From Sulfuritalea sp. (GTDB taxonomy: Bacteria > Pseudomonadota > Gammaproteobacteria > Burkholderiales > Rhodocyclaceae), in NCBI GenBank assembly GCA_016708585.1, contig JADJFK010000001.1, positions 96,070 through 160,069 on the forward strand: a stretch of 64,000 nucleotides of DNA, read 5' to 3'. A model generated the notes under the pieces. It did no database searches and was not told the DNA's origin. It saw nothing but the letters and a program-made list of their open reading frames with translations. Of the stretch, positions 33,943 through 42,570 are shown piece by piece. Each line of letters starts with the position of its first letter. Position 1 is the stretch's first letter. A program made the position numbers and the translations under genes.

Positions 33943-34233
33943 ATGTACGTGATCACCGTCGAGTTTACGATTCACCCCGAGCATCTCGCGGCCTTCATGC
34001 CGCTGATGCTGGAGAATGCGCGCATCTCCCGCGAGACCGAGCCGGGCTGCCGCCGCTTCGATGTCTGCCGCGATCCGGCGCACCCGCAACATGTTTTCCT
34101 CTACGAACTCTACGATGACCGCGCCGCATTCGATGCGCATCTGGCCGCCGCGCATTTCAAGGCCTTCGATGCCGCCGTCAAGGCGATGGTGGCGAGCAAG
34201 GCGGTCCACGCCTACGAACTGGCAAGTGCCTGA
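33943..34233 (+). CDS. Antibiotic biosynthesis monooxygenase-domain protein
   Basis: A 96-residue ferredoxin-like ABM protein (EFTIHPEHLAAFMPLMLENA, EPGCRRFDV, FLYELYDDRAAFDAHLAAAH). In other catabolic clusters such proteins, like LsrG or YgiN, act as isomerases or quinol monooxygenases. Nine bases after the decarboxylase gene, so part of the operon. A sugar-phosphate isomerase role is possible. Confidence 0.88.
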   Translation: MYVITVEFTIHPEHLAAFMPLMLENARISRETEPGCRRFDVCRDPAHPQHVFLYELYDDRAAFDAHLAAAHFKAFDAAVKAMVASKAVHAYELASA

Positions 34234-34270
34234 GGCGCGCCAAACGCTACAATTCCGGCTACCCGTCCCC

Positions 34271-35044
34271 ATGCCCGATGCAATGAAAACTCCCGTTTCG
34301 CGCGCAGGCACGCCGCCGCGCAAACCCGCCAGGACAACGATCGTCAAGAAGCCTGCGGTCGCCGCCCGGCCCGGGCGCAGGCCTGCCAAGGAGCCATTTG
34401 CCGACAAGGCCTATCGCGAGCTGCGGGCGCGCATCCTCGACAACAGCATGCCCTCGGGCGAGCAATACACCGAGGAGGAACTCGCGGCCATGCTGCAGAT
34501 GAGCCGCACGCCGACGCGTGAAGCCATGTTGCGCCTGGCCGGCGAGGGCCTGGTGGAAGTTCGTCCCCGCCATGGCATGCGGATCAAACCGGTGTCGCAG
34601 GTCGACATGCGCGAGATTTACGAGGTCCTTACCGCGCTCGAGTCCACGGCCGCGGCATTGGCCGCGGCGCGTTCCGATCAGGGCGGGTCGGTGGCGCTGC
34701 TGCGCGCCTCGATTCGCGACATGGATGCGGCGCTGGAGCGCGACGACCTTGCCGCCTGGGCTGCTGCGGACGAGCGCTTCCACACCCTGCTGGTGGAAGC
34801 GGCCGGGAATTCGCGCTTGACCGAACTGGTGCAAACCTACGTCGGCCAGTCGCACCGCGTGCGCATGCTGACCTTGCGCCTGCGGCCCAAACCCGTGATG
34901 TCCAACCGCGATCACGAGGCCGTGGTCGACGCCGTCGCCGCCCATGACGCGCGACGCGCGCGCGAGCTTCATTTCGCGCACCGCGAGCAAAGCGGACGCA
35001 TGCTGGTCGAGCTGCTGGCCAGCCATGGCCTGACGCGTCTCTAG
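34271..35044 (+). CDS. GntR family regulator (FCD domain)
   Basis: A 257-residue regulator with a basic, Pro-rich N-terminal extension of about 40 residues, a GntR winged helix (YRELRARILDNSMPSGEQY, LQMSRTPTREAMLRLAGEGL) and an all-helical FCD effector domain with metal ligands around DERFH and the C-terminal DHEAVVDAVAAHD. It probably senses the pathway substrate and controls the promoter at 25721. ATG 34271 is the start. Confidence 0.92.
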   Translation: MPDAMKTPVSRAGTPPRKPARTTIVKKPAVAARPGRRPAKEPFADKAYRELRARILDNSMPSGEQYTEEELAAMLQMSRTPTREAMLRLAGEGLVEVRPRHGMRIKPVSQVDMREIYEVLTALESTAAALAAARSDQGGSVALLRASIRDMDAALERDDLAAWAAADERFHTLLVEAAGNSRLTELVQTYVGQSHRVRMLTLRLRPKPVMSNRDHEAVVDAVAAHDARRARELHFAHREQSGRMLVELLASHGLTRL

Positions 35045-35056
35045 CCGTCTGTCGCA

Positions 35057-36079
35057 GTGACCACCCCATCCGCCAGCGCCGCGCCCGACCCGCGCCTGGT
35101 CGCGGCGCTGATACGCGGCGGACTGCTCGGCGATCCGGCCGAAGCCGGTTTCGAGGCACTGGCCGGTGGCGTTTCGTCGGACATCTGGAAGGTGACGACG
35201 CCGACGCGAAGCTTCTGCGTCAAACGCGCGCTGGCGAAGCTGAAAGTGGCCGCCGACTGGCAGGCGCCGGTTGAACGCAACCGTTACGAAGTGGCATGGA
35301 TGCGCATCGCGCATGGCATCGTTCCCGGCGCGGCGCCGGAAATCCTGTATCACGACGCCGCGGAAATGTGCTGCGCCATGAGCTATCTCGACCCATGCGA
35401 CCATCGCCTGTGGAAGAGCGAATTGCGCGATGGGCGCACCGCTGCGGGGGATGCCGCGGAGGTCGGCCGGCGCCTGGGCCGCATCCATGCCGCCACGGCG
35501 AACAATGCGCAGGTCGCGGCGCAGTTTCCGCGCCACGACATCTTCCATGCCATCCGCCTGGAACCCTATCTCGAAGCGACGGCCGCCGCCCACCCGGACC
35601 TGCGCGATGTGCTGTTCGGCCTCAGCCGGCGCACCGGCGCCACGCGCCTGGTGGTGGTGCACGGCGACGTCAGTCCGAAGAACATCCTGCTCGGCCCGGA
35701 TGGTCCGGTGTTCCTCGACGCCGAGTGCGCCTGCATCGGCGACCCGGCCTTCGACCTGGCCTTCTGCCTCAACCACATGCTGCTCAAATGCCTGTGGAAT
35801 CCGGCGGCCCGCGAGGGATTTCACGCGTGCTTCGAGGCGATGGTGCAAGCCTATCTGGGCGAAGTGGCCTGGGAGCCGGCCGCCGCCGTCGAGCGGCGTA
35901 CCGCGAGCCTCTTGCCCGGCCTGTTCCTCGCCCGCGTCGACGGCAAGTCGCCGGTCGAGTACATTCGCAGTGACGGGGACCGTGACCGCGTGCGGCGCTG
36001 CGCGCGGGGCCTGCTCGTCGCGCCGCCATCGCGTCTGGCGGACGTGCTGGCGGCCTGGAAAACGGAACTCAATACATGA
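35057..36079 (+). CDS. APH-fold phosphotransferase family protein
   Basis: A 340-residue kinase-like protein. It has the substrate-binding N-lobe (GVSSDIWKVTTPTRSFCVKR), the Brenner motif VVVHGDVSPKNILL (catalytic Asp204) and the metal-binding FLDAECACIGDPAFDLAF. Related proteins phosphorylate small sugars or amino sugars (5-methylthioribose kinase, homoserine kinase types). Its stop overlaps the start of the enolase-like gene (ATGA), so it may supply that enzyme with a phosphorylated substrate. GTG 35057 is the start, 12 bases after the regulator gene. Confidence 0.85.
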   Translation: MTTPSASAAPDPRLVAALIRGGLLGDPAEAGFEALAGGVSSDIWKVTTPTRSFCVKRALAKLKVAADWQAPVERNRYEVAWMRIAHGIVPGAAPEILYHDAAEMCCAMSYLDPCDHRLWKSELRDGRTAAGDAAEVGRRLGRIHAATANNAQVAAQFPRHDIFHAIRLEPYLEATAAAHPDLRDVLFGLSRRTGATRLVVVHGDVSPKNILLGPDGPVFLDAECACIGDPAFDLAFCLNHMLLKCLWNPAAREGFHACFEAMVQAYLGEVAWEPAAAVERRTASLLPGLFLARVDGKSPVEYIRSDGDRDRVRRCARGLLVAPPSRLADVLAAWKTELNT

Positions 36080-37398
36080 GCAGTCTGATCAAGTCGGTGC
36101 GCGGGCGTCGCGTCTGGGATTCCCGCGGCCGCCCCACGGTGGAAACTCAAATCACTTTGGCGGACGGCCGGACCGGCCGCGCCATGGCGCCGGCCGGCGC
36201 GTCCACCGGCAGCGCCGAAGCGGTCGACCGGCGCGACGGCGGTTCGGCCTTCGGTGGTTACGACGTGCAGGGCGCGCTGGCCGCAGTCAATGGCGAGATC
36301 GCCGGAATGCTCGCGGGGCGCGAGGTCTGCGACCAGGCCGCGCTGGACGCCGCGCTGATCGCCCTCGACGGCACGCCGAACAAGTCGCGTCTCGGCGGCA
36401 ATGCCATCGTCGCCAGCTCGATGGCCATCGCCCATGCTGCCGCTGCGGCGCAGGGCCTGCCGCTGTGGCGTTACCTGGCTACCGGGCGCGGGGATTTTTT
36501 CCTGCCGCTGCCGGAGGTGCAGATTTTCGGCGGCGGCGCCCATGCCGGCCGTCGCGTCGATGTGCAGGATTTCATGGTGATCGCCGTCGGCGCTGCCGAC
36601 TATGCGCAGGCGCTGGAATGGACTGCCGAGGTGTATCGCTGCGCCGGTGTGCTGATGAATGAAGCCGGCCTGCTCGCCGGCGTTGCCGACGAGGGCGGCT
36701 GGTGGCCGGCCTTCGACAGCAACGAAGCGGCGCTGGACTTCCTGCTGCGCGCGATCGAGCGCGCCGGCTATACGCCGGGGCAGGACGTGGCGATCTCGCT
36801 CGACATCGCCGCCACCGATTTCGGACGTCAGGGCGAGTACGCCCTGGCGCGCGACGGGCGGCGCATCGATTCCGATGGGCTATCGGAAATGCTGCTGGGC
36901 TGGCTGGCGCGCTATCCCGTCGTCGCCATCGAAGATCCGCTGGCCGAGGACGATGCCGAGGGCCTGCGCAAATTCACCGCCGCCGCAGGCGACAAGGTCG
37001 AGGTCGTCGCCGATGATTTCATCTGCACCAATGCCGGGCGTATTGCCATCGCTGCTGCGCAGGGCGCCTGCAACACGGCGCTGATCAAGCCCAACCAGGC
37101 CGGCACGCTCTCGGAAACCCGCGCCGCGCTCGATTCCGCGCGCGCGGCGGGATGGGAGAGCATCGTCTCGGCGCGCTCGGGTGAAACCGAGGATGTGACC
37201 ATCGTCCATCTCGCCGTGGGTTGGGGTGCGAAGCAGCTCAAGGTCGGCTCCTTCGCCCGCTCCGAGCGCATGGCCAAGTGGAACGAGGGCCTGCGCCTGG
37301 CGGAGGCCCTCGGCCAGGCCGGCGGACGCCTGCCGCCGCGAGACAGTTTTCCCTGGGGGGGGCAAATGAAAATCCTGTCGCGGCTGCCGCGGGAATAG
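36076..37398 (+). CDS. Divergent enolase paralogue
   Basis: A 440-residue enolase-superfamily protein over its full length. Metal ligands Asp243, Glu286 and Asp313, the lysines Lys338 and Lys389, His156, Glu206 and the SGETED loop are kept. Three active-site positions differ from true enolases: the mobile loop SGASTG is AGASTG (Ala40), the Glu of QEF is Asp165 (QDF), and the His of SHRSGETED is Ala366. These changes, and a position in a sugar-acid operon coupled to a kinase gene, argue against a housekeeping glycolytic role and for another phosphorylated acid as substrate. The housekeeping eno is not in this window. Confidence 0.88.
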   Translation: MSSLIKSVRGRRVWDSRGRPTVETQITLADGRTGRAMAPAGASTGSAEAVDRRDGGSAFGGYDVQGALAAVNGEIAGMLAGREVCDQAALDAALIALDGTPNKSRLGGNAIVASSMAIAHAAAAAQGLPLWRYLATGRGDFFLPLPEVQIFGGGAHAGRRVDVQDFMVIAVGAADYAQALEWTAEVYRCAGVLMNEAGLLAGVADEGGWWPAFDSNEAALDFLLRAIERAGYTPGQDVAISLDIAATDFGRQGEYALARDGRRIDSDGLSEMLLGWLARYPVVAIEDPLAEDDAEGLRKFTAAAGDKVEVVADDFICTNAGRIAIAAAQGACNTALIKPNQAGTLSETRAALDSARAAGWESIVSARSGETEDVTIVHLAVGWGAKQLKVGSFARSERMAKWNEGLRLAEALGQAGGRLPPRDSFPWGGQMKILSRLPRE

Positions 37399-37462
37399 AT
37401 CCGCCGCTTCGCGTGATCCGCTTCGCCGTTTCGTGGAAATCTGGCGCGGCGGGCAGTCGGTT

Positions 37463-37487
37463 CGCCGTATCGCCGGCGCCGACTTTT
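37463..37487 (-). repeat. Dispersed 25-bp repeat, copy H
   Basis: Reverse copy, 24 of 25 bases, in the 154-bp gap between the convergent enolase-like gene and the gene at 37553-38053. Confidence 0.8.
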
Positions 37488-37552
37488 TCCGGCCGGCGCA
37501 TGGCCGGAATTGTCGGCGCCTTCCCGCAAGGGGAAAGCGCCGATGGAACCTG

Positions 37553-38053
37553 TTACTTGTCGAGCGTGATGGTGACGGAGCTGACGCCCAGGTTGAGCGC
37601 CGCGCCTTCGCCCTTCGACTTGGTGGTGATGACGACTTCCTTCATGCTCTGGAAGGTGTTGGCGCCCTTGCTGGGGCCGGCCGCCGCACCGGCGCCGATG
37701 CCCTGGTAGGTGCCCGGGAAATCCTCGAGCGACTTCAGGAAGTAGATGTTCGCCGTGCCGTGGGCTTCGGTGTAGCCGATGCCGCCGACCGACACGCCGC
37801 TCATCGTGAAGGGATAATCCTTGCCCTTGTAGTGCAGGACGCCCTTGCCCTTCGCACCGCCAGCGATCAGGCGCAGCTGCTTGCCCTCGAAATCTGCGGT
37901 AGCGTCGGGCGGTCCGCTCATGGCCTTTTGCCTGGCTTGCGCTTTTGCGTCCGCCTGCTTTTGCGCGTCGTTGCTTTGCGCAAACGAGACTTGGGCGAAG
38001 GCCAGCACGAGGAAGGCGAGTAGGAAACGGACGATAACGGATTTATTGTTCAT
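37553..38053 (-). CDS. Exported protein of unknown function
   Basis: A 166-residue protein with a signal peptide (FLLAFLVLAFAQVSFAQ), a short charged helix (NDAQKQADAKAQARQKAM), then a beta-rich domain with KGVLHYKGKDYPFTMSGVSV and TANIYFLKSLEDFPGTYQG. The pattern recalls DUF1134 (EipA-like) envelope proteins, but I am not confident of the family. ATG 38053 is preceded by GGAGA. It is probably periplasmic. Confidence 0.65.
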   Translation of the reverse strand: MNNKSVIVRFLLAFLVLAFAQVSFAQSNDAQKQADAKAQARQKAMSGPPDATADFEGKQLRLIAGGAKGKGVLHYKGKDYPFTMSGVSVGGIGYTEAHGTANIYFLKSLEDFPGTYQGIGAGAAAGPSKGANTFQSMKEVVITTKSKGEGAALNLGVSSVTITLDK

Positions 38054-38265
38054 GCAGTTCTCCGGAAAATTGAAACCATCAAAATGCCGCCGACTCAATG
38101 CTTGACGGGTCGGTTGGGGGACGCAGATATTAGCATTTCCCTGCTGGCACACAGCTTCCAGGCGCATGTTCTTCGCGCGATCCCTGCGGGGTGCGCGCCA
38201 CCGCGGCGTGCCGCCGGCGCCGTCCCCAAGGGATAACGCCCCCGCCTTCGCCGGAGGCATGACTT

Positions 38266-41200
38266 TCAGGTCTTGAGTTCCAGTCGCCGCTCGATCAGCG
38301 AATACACCGCCGGCACCACGACCAGCGTCAGCAGCGTGGACGAGAACATGCCGCCGATCACGGCGATGGCCAGCGGCTGCTGGGTCTCGGCGCCGGCGCC
38401 CAAGCCCAGTGCGGCCGGGGCCAGCGCCAGGATCACGGTGGCCGAGGTCATCAGAACGGGGCGCATGCGGATAGGGCAGGCATTTCTGAGCGCCGCGTCG
38501 ACTCCCATGCCCTGCTCGCGGCGCTGGTTGGCGAGGTCGACCAGCAGGATGGAATTCTTCGCCACGAGGCCGATCAGCAGTGTCAGGCCGATCATGGAAT
38601 AGATGTTCAGGGTCTGGCCGGTGGCCCATAGCGCGGCGACGCCGCCGACCACGGCCAGCGGCTGCGCCAGCATGACGATGGCCGGCTGGATGAAAGAGTT
38701 GAACTGGCTGGCGAGCACCATGTAGAGCAGCACCAGCGCCAGGGCGAAGGTGAACACCATGTACTTCATGGTCTTGCCGAATTCCTCGGCCTGGCCGATG
38801 AGGCGGATCTGGTAGCCGGCCGGCAGGATTTCCTGTCCGGCGCGGCGCACCGACTCGACGGCCTCTCCCAACGGGATGGCCGGCGTGGCGTAGAAGGTCG
38901 CCGCGTACTGCAGGTCGAAGCGGCCGATCACGGCCGGACCGAGCCGTTCCTCGAAGCGGGCGACGGAATCGAGGCGCACCATCCTGCCGTCGCGGCTGCG
39001 CAGGAAGATCTTCGACAGGTCGGCCGGCTGGGTGAACTCGCCAGGTTTGGCCTTGACCCGGATGTCATAGCGCTGGCCGTCGCCGGGTTCGTCGTTGAAC
39101 TTGGCGATGTCGACGCCGCCGGTCAGCATGTTCACCGCCTGCGCCACGTCGCTGGAGGACAGGTTGGCGGCGGCGATGCGCAGGCGGTCGGGGATGAAGA
39201 CCAGCTGCGGCAGGTCGAGCTGGACGTCGCTGTCGATGCGGCCGAGGCCGGGCACGGTGGCCAGCTTCTGCTGCAGTTCGCGCGAAAGGCGGCCGATCTC
39301 GTCGATGTTGTCGCCGGCGAGGACGAACTGCAGCGGCTCGCCGCGCTGGCCGCCGCCGACCACCGAGAAGGGGGAGGCGAAGGCGCGCGCGCCGGGAATC
39401 GCCGCCAGGTCGCGGCGCACCGCGGCCACCACTTCCTGCTGGCTGCGCTGGCGTTCCCGGCGCGGCTGCATGCGCACGATGACCGTGCCCTGGTTCACCT
39501 GGCCGGCGGTGCCGAGGCCGATCAGGGCGAACTCGGTGCGGATCTCGGGGTATCTGCCCAGCACCTCCTCCACCTCGCGCAGCTTGGCGTCGGTGTAGTC
39601 GATGCTGGAACCCAGCGGCGTGCGCAGCGAGATGCGGAAGCGGCCTTCGTCCTCTTCGGGCGAGAAGGTCTTGCCGACGTTCATGAAGAAGAACGTCGAC
39701 GAGCCGACCACGGCGACGGTGAGCGCGACGACGTGCCAGCGGTGGCGCAGGGCGCGGTCCAGCAGCGTGATGTAGATGCGATCGAGGCCGCCCAGCACCC
39801 GGTCGAACAGGTGGTAGATGCGGCCGTGCTGCTTTTCGACCTTGAGGTAGCGCGAGCACAGCATCGGCGTCAGGGTCAGCGAGACGAAGAGCGAGACCAG
39901 CACGCCGAAGGTGACCACCACGGCGAAGGAACGGAAGAACTGGCCGATGATGCCGGAGAGGAAGATCACCGGGGCGAAGATCGAGACCAGGGACAGCGTC
40001 GCCGCAATCACGGCGAAGACCACTTCCTTGCTGCCATTGACCGCGGCGGCCACCGGTTCGGGATCGATCTCCTCGCGGTGGCGGAAGATGTTCTCCAGTA
40101 CCACGATGGCATCGTCGACCACGACGCCGATCAACAGCAGCAGCGCCAGCATGGTCAGCGAGTTCAGCGTGTAGCCGAAGAAGTAGATGACGGCGATGGC
40201 CCCCATCAGCGAAACGGGAATCGCCAGCGCGACGATCAGCGTCGAGCGCAGCGAACGCAGGAAGAACCAGACCACCAGCGAGGCCAGCAGCGTGCCTTCG
40301 ATCAGGTGTTCCTTGAGCGAGTTGACGATTTCGAGGATGAACACGGCATCGTTGGAAACGATGCTGATCCGCATCCCCGGCGGCAGTTGCGGCTCGATTT
40401 CCTTGGCCAGCTTCTCCTTGACGCGTTCCACGATGGCGACGGTATTGGCGTTGGTGACCTTGACCACGCCCATGCCGACCGTGGTTTCGCCGTTGAAACG
40501 CGCCAGCTGGCGGTTGTCGGTGAGGCCGTCTTCCAGTTCGGCGATGTCGATGAGCCGGATCGGCGCGGCATTGGGTGGCGTGCCGCGGTAGCCGACGACC
40601 AGGCCGCCCAGCGCATCGAGGGTATGGAATTCGAGGTCGAGCTTGACCAGGTGCTCGGTGGTTTCGCCGACGACGAAACCGCCGGCCAGTTGCACATGCT
40701 CGCGGGCGAAGGCGTCGCTGATGTCCTGCGCCGCAACGCCCAGCGCGGCCATGCGGTCCGGCAGCAGATTGACGCGGATGGTGCGGTCGCGGCGGCCGCC
40801 GAGGCGCACTTCGCCGACGCCGTCGATGGTTTCCAGCTTTTTCTTGATGACGTTGAGCGCGTACTGGTTCAGCTGTTGCTGGGTGCGGTCGCCCTGCACC
40901 GCCATCCAGAAGATCGGCGAAGCGTTGGTCTCCACCTTGGCGACCACGGGCGGATCGACGTCCTTCGGCAGGCGGCGCAGCACCTGATTGACCTTGGATT
41001 GCACCTCGGTGAAGGCGACATCGACATTCTTTTCCAGGCCGAAGGTGATGTTTACGACGGAGACACCCGGCGACGAGGTCGACTGGATGTGCTCGATCCC
41101 CGGTACGCTATTGACCGCGCCCTCGATCAGGTTGGTGACGCTCGAATCGACGATGTCGGGATTGGCGCCCTTCAGCGCGGTGGTGACGGAGACCACCGGA

Positions 41201-41325
41201 AATTCGATGTAGGGCAGCCGGTCCATGCCGATGCGGGTAAAGGCGATCACCCCGAACAGCACCAGCACGGCATTGACCATCCACGCCAGGACGTGGCGCT
41301 TGACGGAAAGCTCGGGCAGGGTCAT
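38266..41325 (-). CDS. Efflux RND transporter permease (HAE1 family)
   Basis: A 1019-residue pump with twelve helices in two halves. It shows the start MNAVLVLFGVIAFTRIGMDR, VQSKVNQVLRRLP in the porter domain, the proton-relay Asp pair in GVVVDDAIVVLENIF (helix IV) and GLTLLIGLVAKNSILLVDLA near the end. It forms the inner membrane part of a tripartite exporter for drugs or other toxic compounds. Encoded 15 bases after its adaptor. No outer membrane channel gene is adjacent. Confidence 0.96.
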   Translation of the reverse strand: MTLPELSVKRHVLAWMVNAVLVLFGVIAFTRIGMDRLPYIEFPVVSVTTALKGANPDIVDSSVTNLIEGAVNSVPGIEHIQSTSSPGVSVVNITFGLEKNVDVAFTEVQSKVNQVLRRLPKDVDPPVVAKVETNASPIFWMAVQGDRTQQQLNQYALNVIKKKLETIDGVGEVRLGGRRDRTIRVNLLPDRMAALGVAAQDISDAFAREHVQLAGGFVVGETTEHLVKLDLEFHTLDALGGLVVGYRGTPPNAAPIRLIDIAELEDGLTDNRQLARFNGETTVGMGVVKVTNANTVAIVERVKEKLAKEIEPQLPPGMRISIVSNDAVFILEIVNSLKEHLIEGTLLASLVVWFFLRSLRSTLIVALAIPVSLMGAIAVIYFFGYTLNSLTMLALLLLIGVVVDDAIVVLENIFRHREEIDPEPVAAAVNGSKEVVFAVIAATLSLVSIFAPVIFLSGIIGQFFRSFAVVVTFGVLVSLFVSLTLTPMLCSRYLKVEKQHGRIYHLFDRVLGGLDRIYITLLDRALRHRWHVVALTVAVVGSSTFFFMNVGKTFSPEEDEGRFRISLRTPLGSSIDYTDAKLREVEEVLGRYPEIRTEFALIGLGTAGQVNQGTVIVRMQPRRERQRSQQEVVAAVRRDLAAIPGARAFASPFSVVGGGQRGEPLQFVLAGDNIDEIGRLSRELQQKLATVPGLGRIDSDVQLDLPQLVFIPDRLRIAAANLSSSDVAQAVNMLTGGVDIAKFNDEPGDGQRYDIRVKAKPGEFTQPADLSKIFLRSRDGRMVRLDSVARFEERLGPAVIGRFDLQYAATFYATPAIPLGEAVESVRRAGQEILPAGYQIRLIGQAEEFGKTMKYMVFTFALALVLLYMVLASQFNSFIQPAIVMLAQPLAVVGGVAALWATGQTLNIYSMIGLTLLIGLVAKNSILLVDLANQRREQGMGVDAALRNACPIRMRPVLMTSATVILALAPAALGLGAGAETQQPLAIAVIGGMFSSTLLTLVVVPAVYSLIERRLELKT

Positions 41326-41340
41326 TCCAAAAAAGTCGCG

Positions 41341-42570
41341 TCAGCGACTCGCGACGCTCCCCTCTACCCTCGCGGGTGAGGGGTTGGGGGTCAGGGCGGC
41401 TTCGGGTTTGGCGGCGTCTTTGGTGCCTGCCGCGCCTGCGGGCGTCGTACCGCCAGCGCTCTGCGTCCCTGCGGGAACTTTGCTGGCAGCCCCGGCCGCT
41501 TCCTTGACGGCGACCGCAGCGCCGTTGGTGAGGAAACCGGCGCCGTCCAGCGCGATGGTTTCGCCGCCGGCGAGGCCTTCGAGGATTTCGATGCGGCCGC
41601 TGCGCTTGGCGCCGACCCTGACCGGCTTCTGCTGCGCCTTCTTCTGGCCATCCACGTCGGCGATGACATACACCACCTTGCCGGCGGGGCGCAGCACGAT
41701 GCTCTGCTCGGGCACGGTGAGCGCTTCGGCCCTGGCCGAAACGATCACCGCGGCATTGACCGTGCCGCCGCCGCGCAGGCTGCCGTCATTGTCGATGTCG
41801 GCCAGCACGTCGAGCGAGCGGCTGCCCTCGACGATGCCGGGGCGGATGTCCTTGATGCGGCTGGTGAATACCTTGCCCGGCGCCAGCGGCGAGGCGAGCC
41901 TGACTTCCTGCCCGACCTGCAGGCGCGGGCCGAGGCTTTCGGCAAAGGGCAGGTGGGCGCGCAATTTTTTCGGCGCGACCAGGTTGAACAGCGGATCGCC
42001 GACCTTGACGTAGTCGCCGGGGGAAACGATCTGGACTTCGACGATGCCGTCGATCGGCGCCCGCACCTGTGTCTTGCCGAGCGAACGGCGGCTGTTGTCG
42101 GCGCGCGCCCGTGCCGCTTCATGCTGGGCGGCGAGCGCGGCCCGTTGTGCGGCGACATCCTCGCCGGCGTTCTTCGACAGGAAGCCCTTGTCCATCAGGG
42201 TCTGCTGCCGCTCGGCGAGCTTTTCCTGCTGCTTCGCCAGTGCCTCGATGCGCCGCGCTTCGGCTTCGTCGGCCTTGTTCTGCAGGGCGACATCGCCGGC
42301 ATCGATCACCGCCATGAGGTCGCCGGCCTTGACCTGCGTCCCGGTGCGCGCCAGAACCTGGGTCACCCGGCCGGCGACTTCGGCGCCGATTTTCGGATCG
42401 GCGAGAACTTCAAGCGTGCCCAGGGTTTCCAGCACGACCTCGAACTCGCCCTTGGCGGCCTGGGTCACGGTGATCAACGATGGCGGCGGGACTGCCTTCT
42501 TTTCCTCGGCTTTCTGGCCGCAGCCGGCGAGGAGAATCAGTGCCAGGCAGGCAACAAGGGGATGACGCAT
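41341..42570 (-). CDS. Efflux RND periplasmic adaptor (membrane fusion lipoprotein)
   Basis: A 409-residue adaptor with a lipobox (LILLAGCGQK, acylated Cys about 17), a barrel-sandwich part (VAGRVTQVLARTGTQVKAG, TQVRAPIDGIVEVQIVSPGD), a coiled coil (about 100-160) and a beta-barrel. Its C-terminus is extended by an Ala/Gly/Pro tail that ends in AALTPNPSPARVEGSVASR, encoded by a GC-rich palindromic repeat. Its ATG overlaps the lysA stop (TGATG), so lysA and the pump genes are transcribed together. Confidence 0.95.
   Translation of the reverse strand: MRHPLVACLALILLAGCGQKAEEKKAVPPPSLITVTQAAKGEFEVVLETLGTLEVLADPKIGAEVAGRVTQVLARTGTQVKAGDLMAVIDAGDVALQNKADEAEARRIEALAKQQEKLAERQQTLMDKGFLSKNAGEDVAAQRAALAAQHEAARARADNSRRSLGKTQVRAPIDGIVEVQIVSPGDYVKVGDPLFNLVAPKKLRAHLPFAESLGPRLQVGQEVRLASPLAPGKVFTSRIKDIRPGIVEGSRSLDVLADIDNDGSLRGGGTVNAAVIVSARAEALTVPEQSIVLRPAGKVVYVIADVDGQKKAQQKPVRVGAKRSGRIEILEGLAGGETIALDGAGFLTNGAAVAVKEAAGAASKVPAGTQSAGGTTPAGAAGTKDAAKPEAALTPNPSPARVEGSVASR
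41356..41396. repeat. GC-rich palindromic repeat at the 3' end of the adaptor gene
   Basis: The element (CTCCCCTCTACCCTCGCGGG and on to TTGGGGGTCAGGG) pairs CCCCTC-ACCC with GGGT-GAGGGG and encodes the last residues of the adaptor, LTPNPSPARVEGS. This is the classic reading of a widespread proteobacterial extragenic palindrome. Confidence 0.75.

Noticed and set aside
36076..37398. Calling this gene the housekeeping enolase eno
   Set aside because: Three active-site substitutions and its place in a catabolic operon make a glycolytic role unlikely; eno normally sits beside pyrG or ftsB.
38204..38228. Possible further copy of the dispersed repeat
   Set aside because: About 18 of 25 bases match and the A-run side is lost; it may be a decayed copy but is not supported enough to list.
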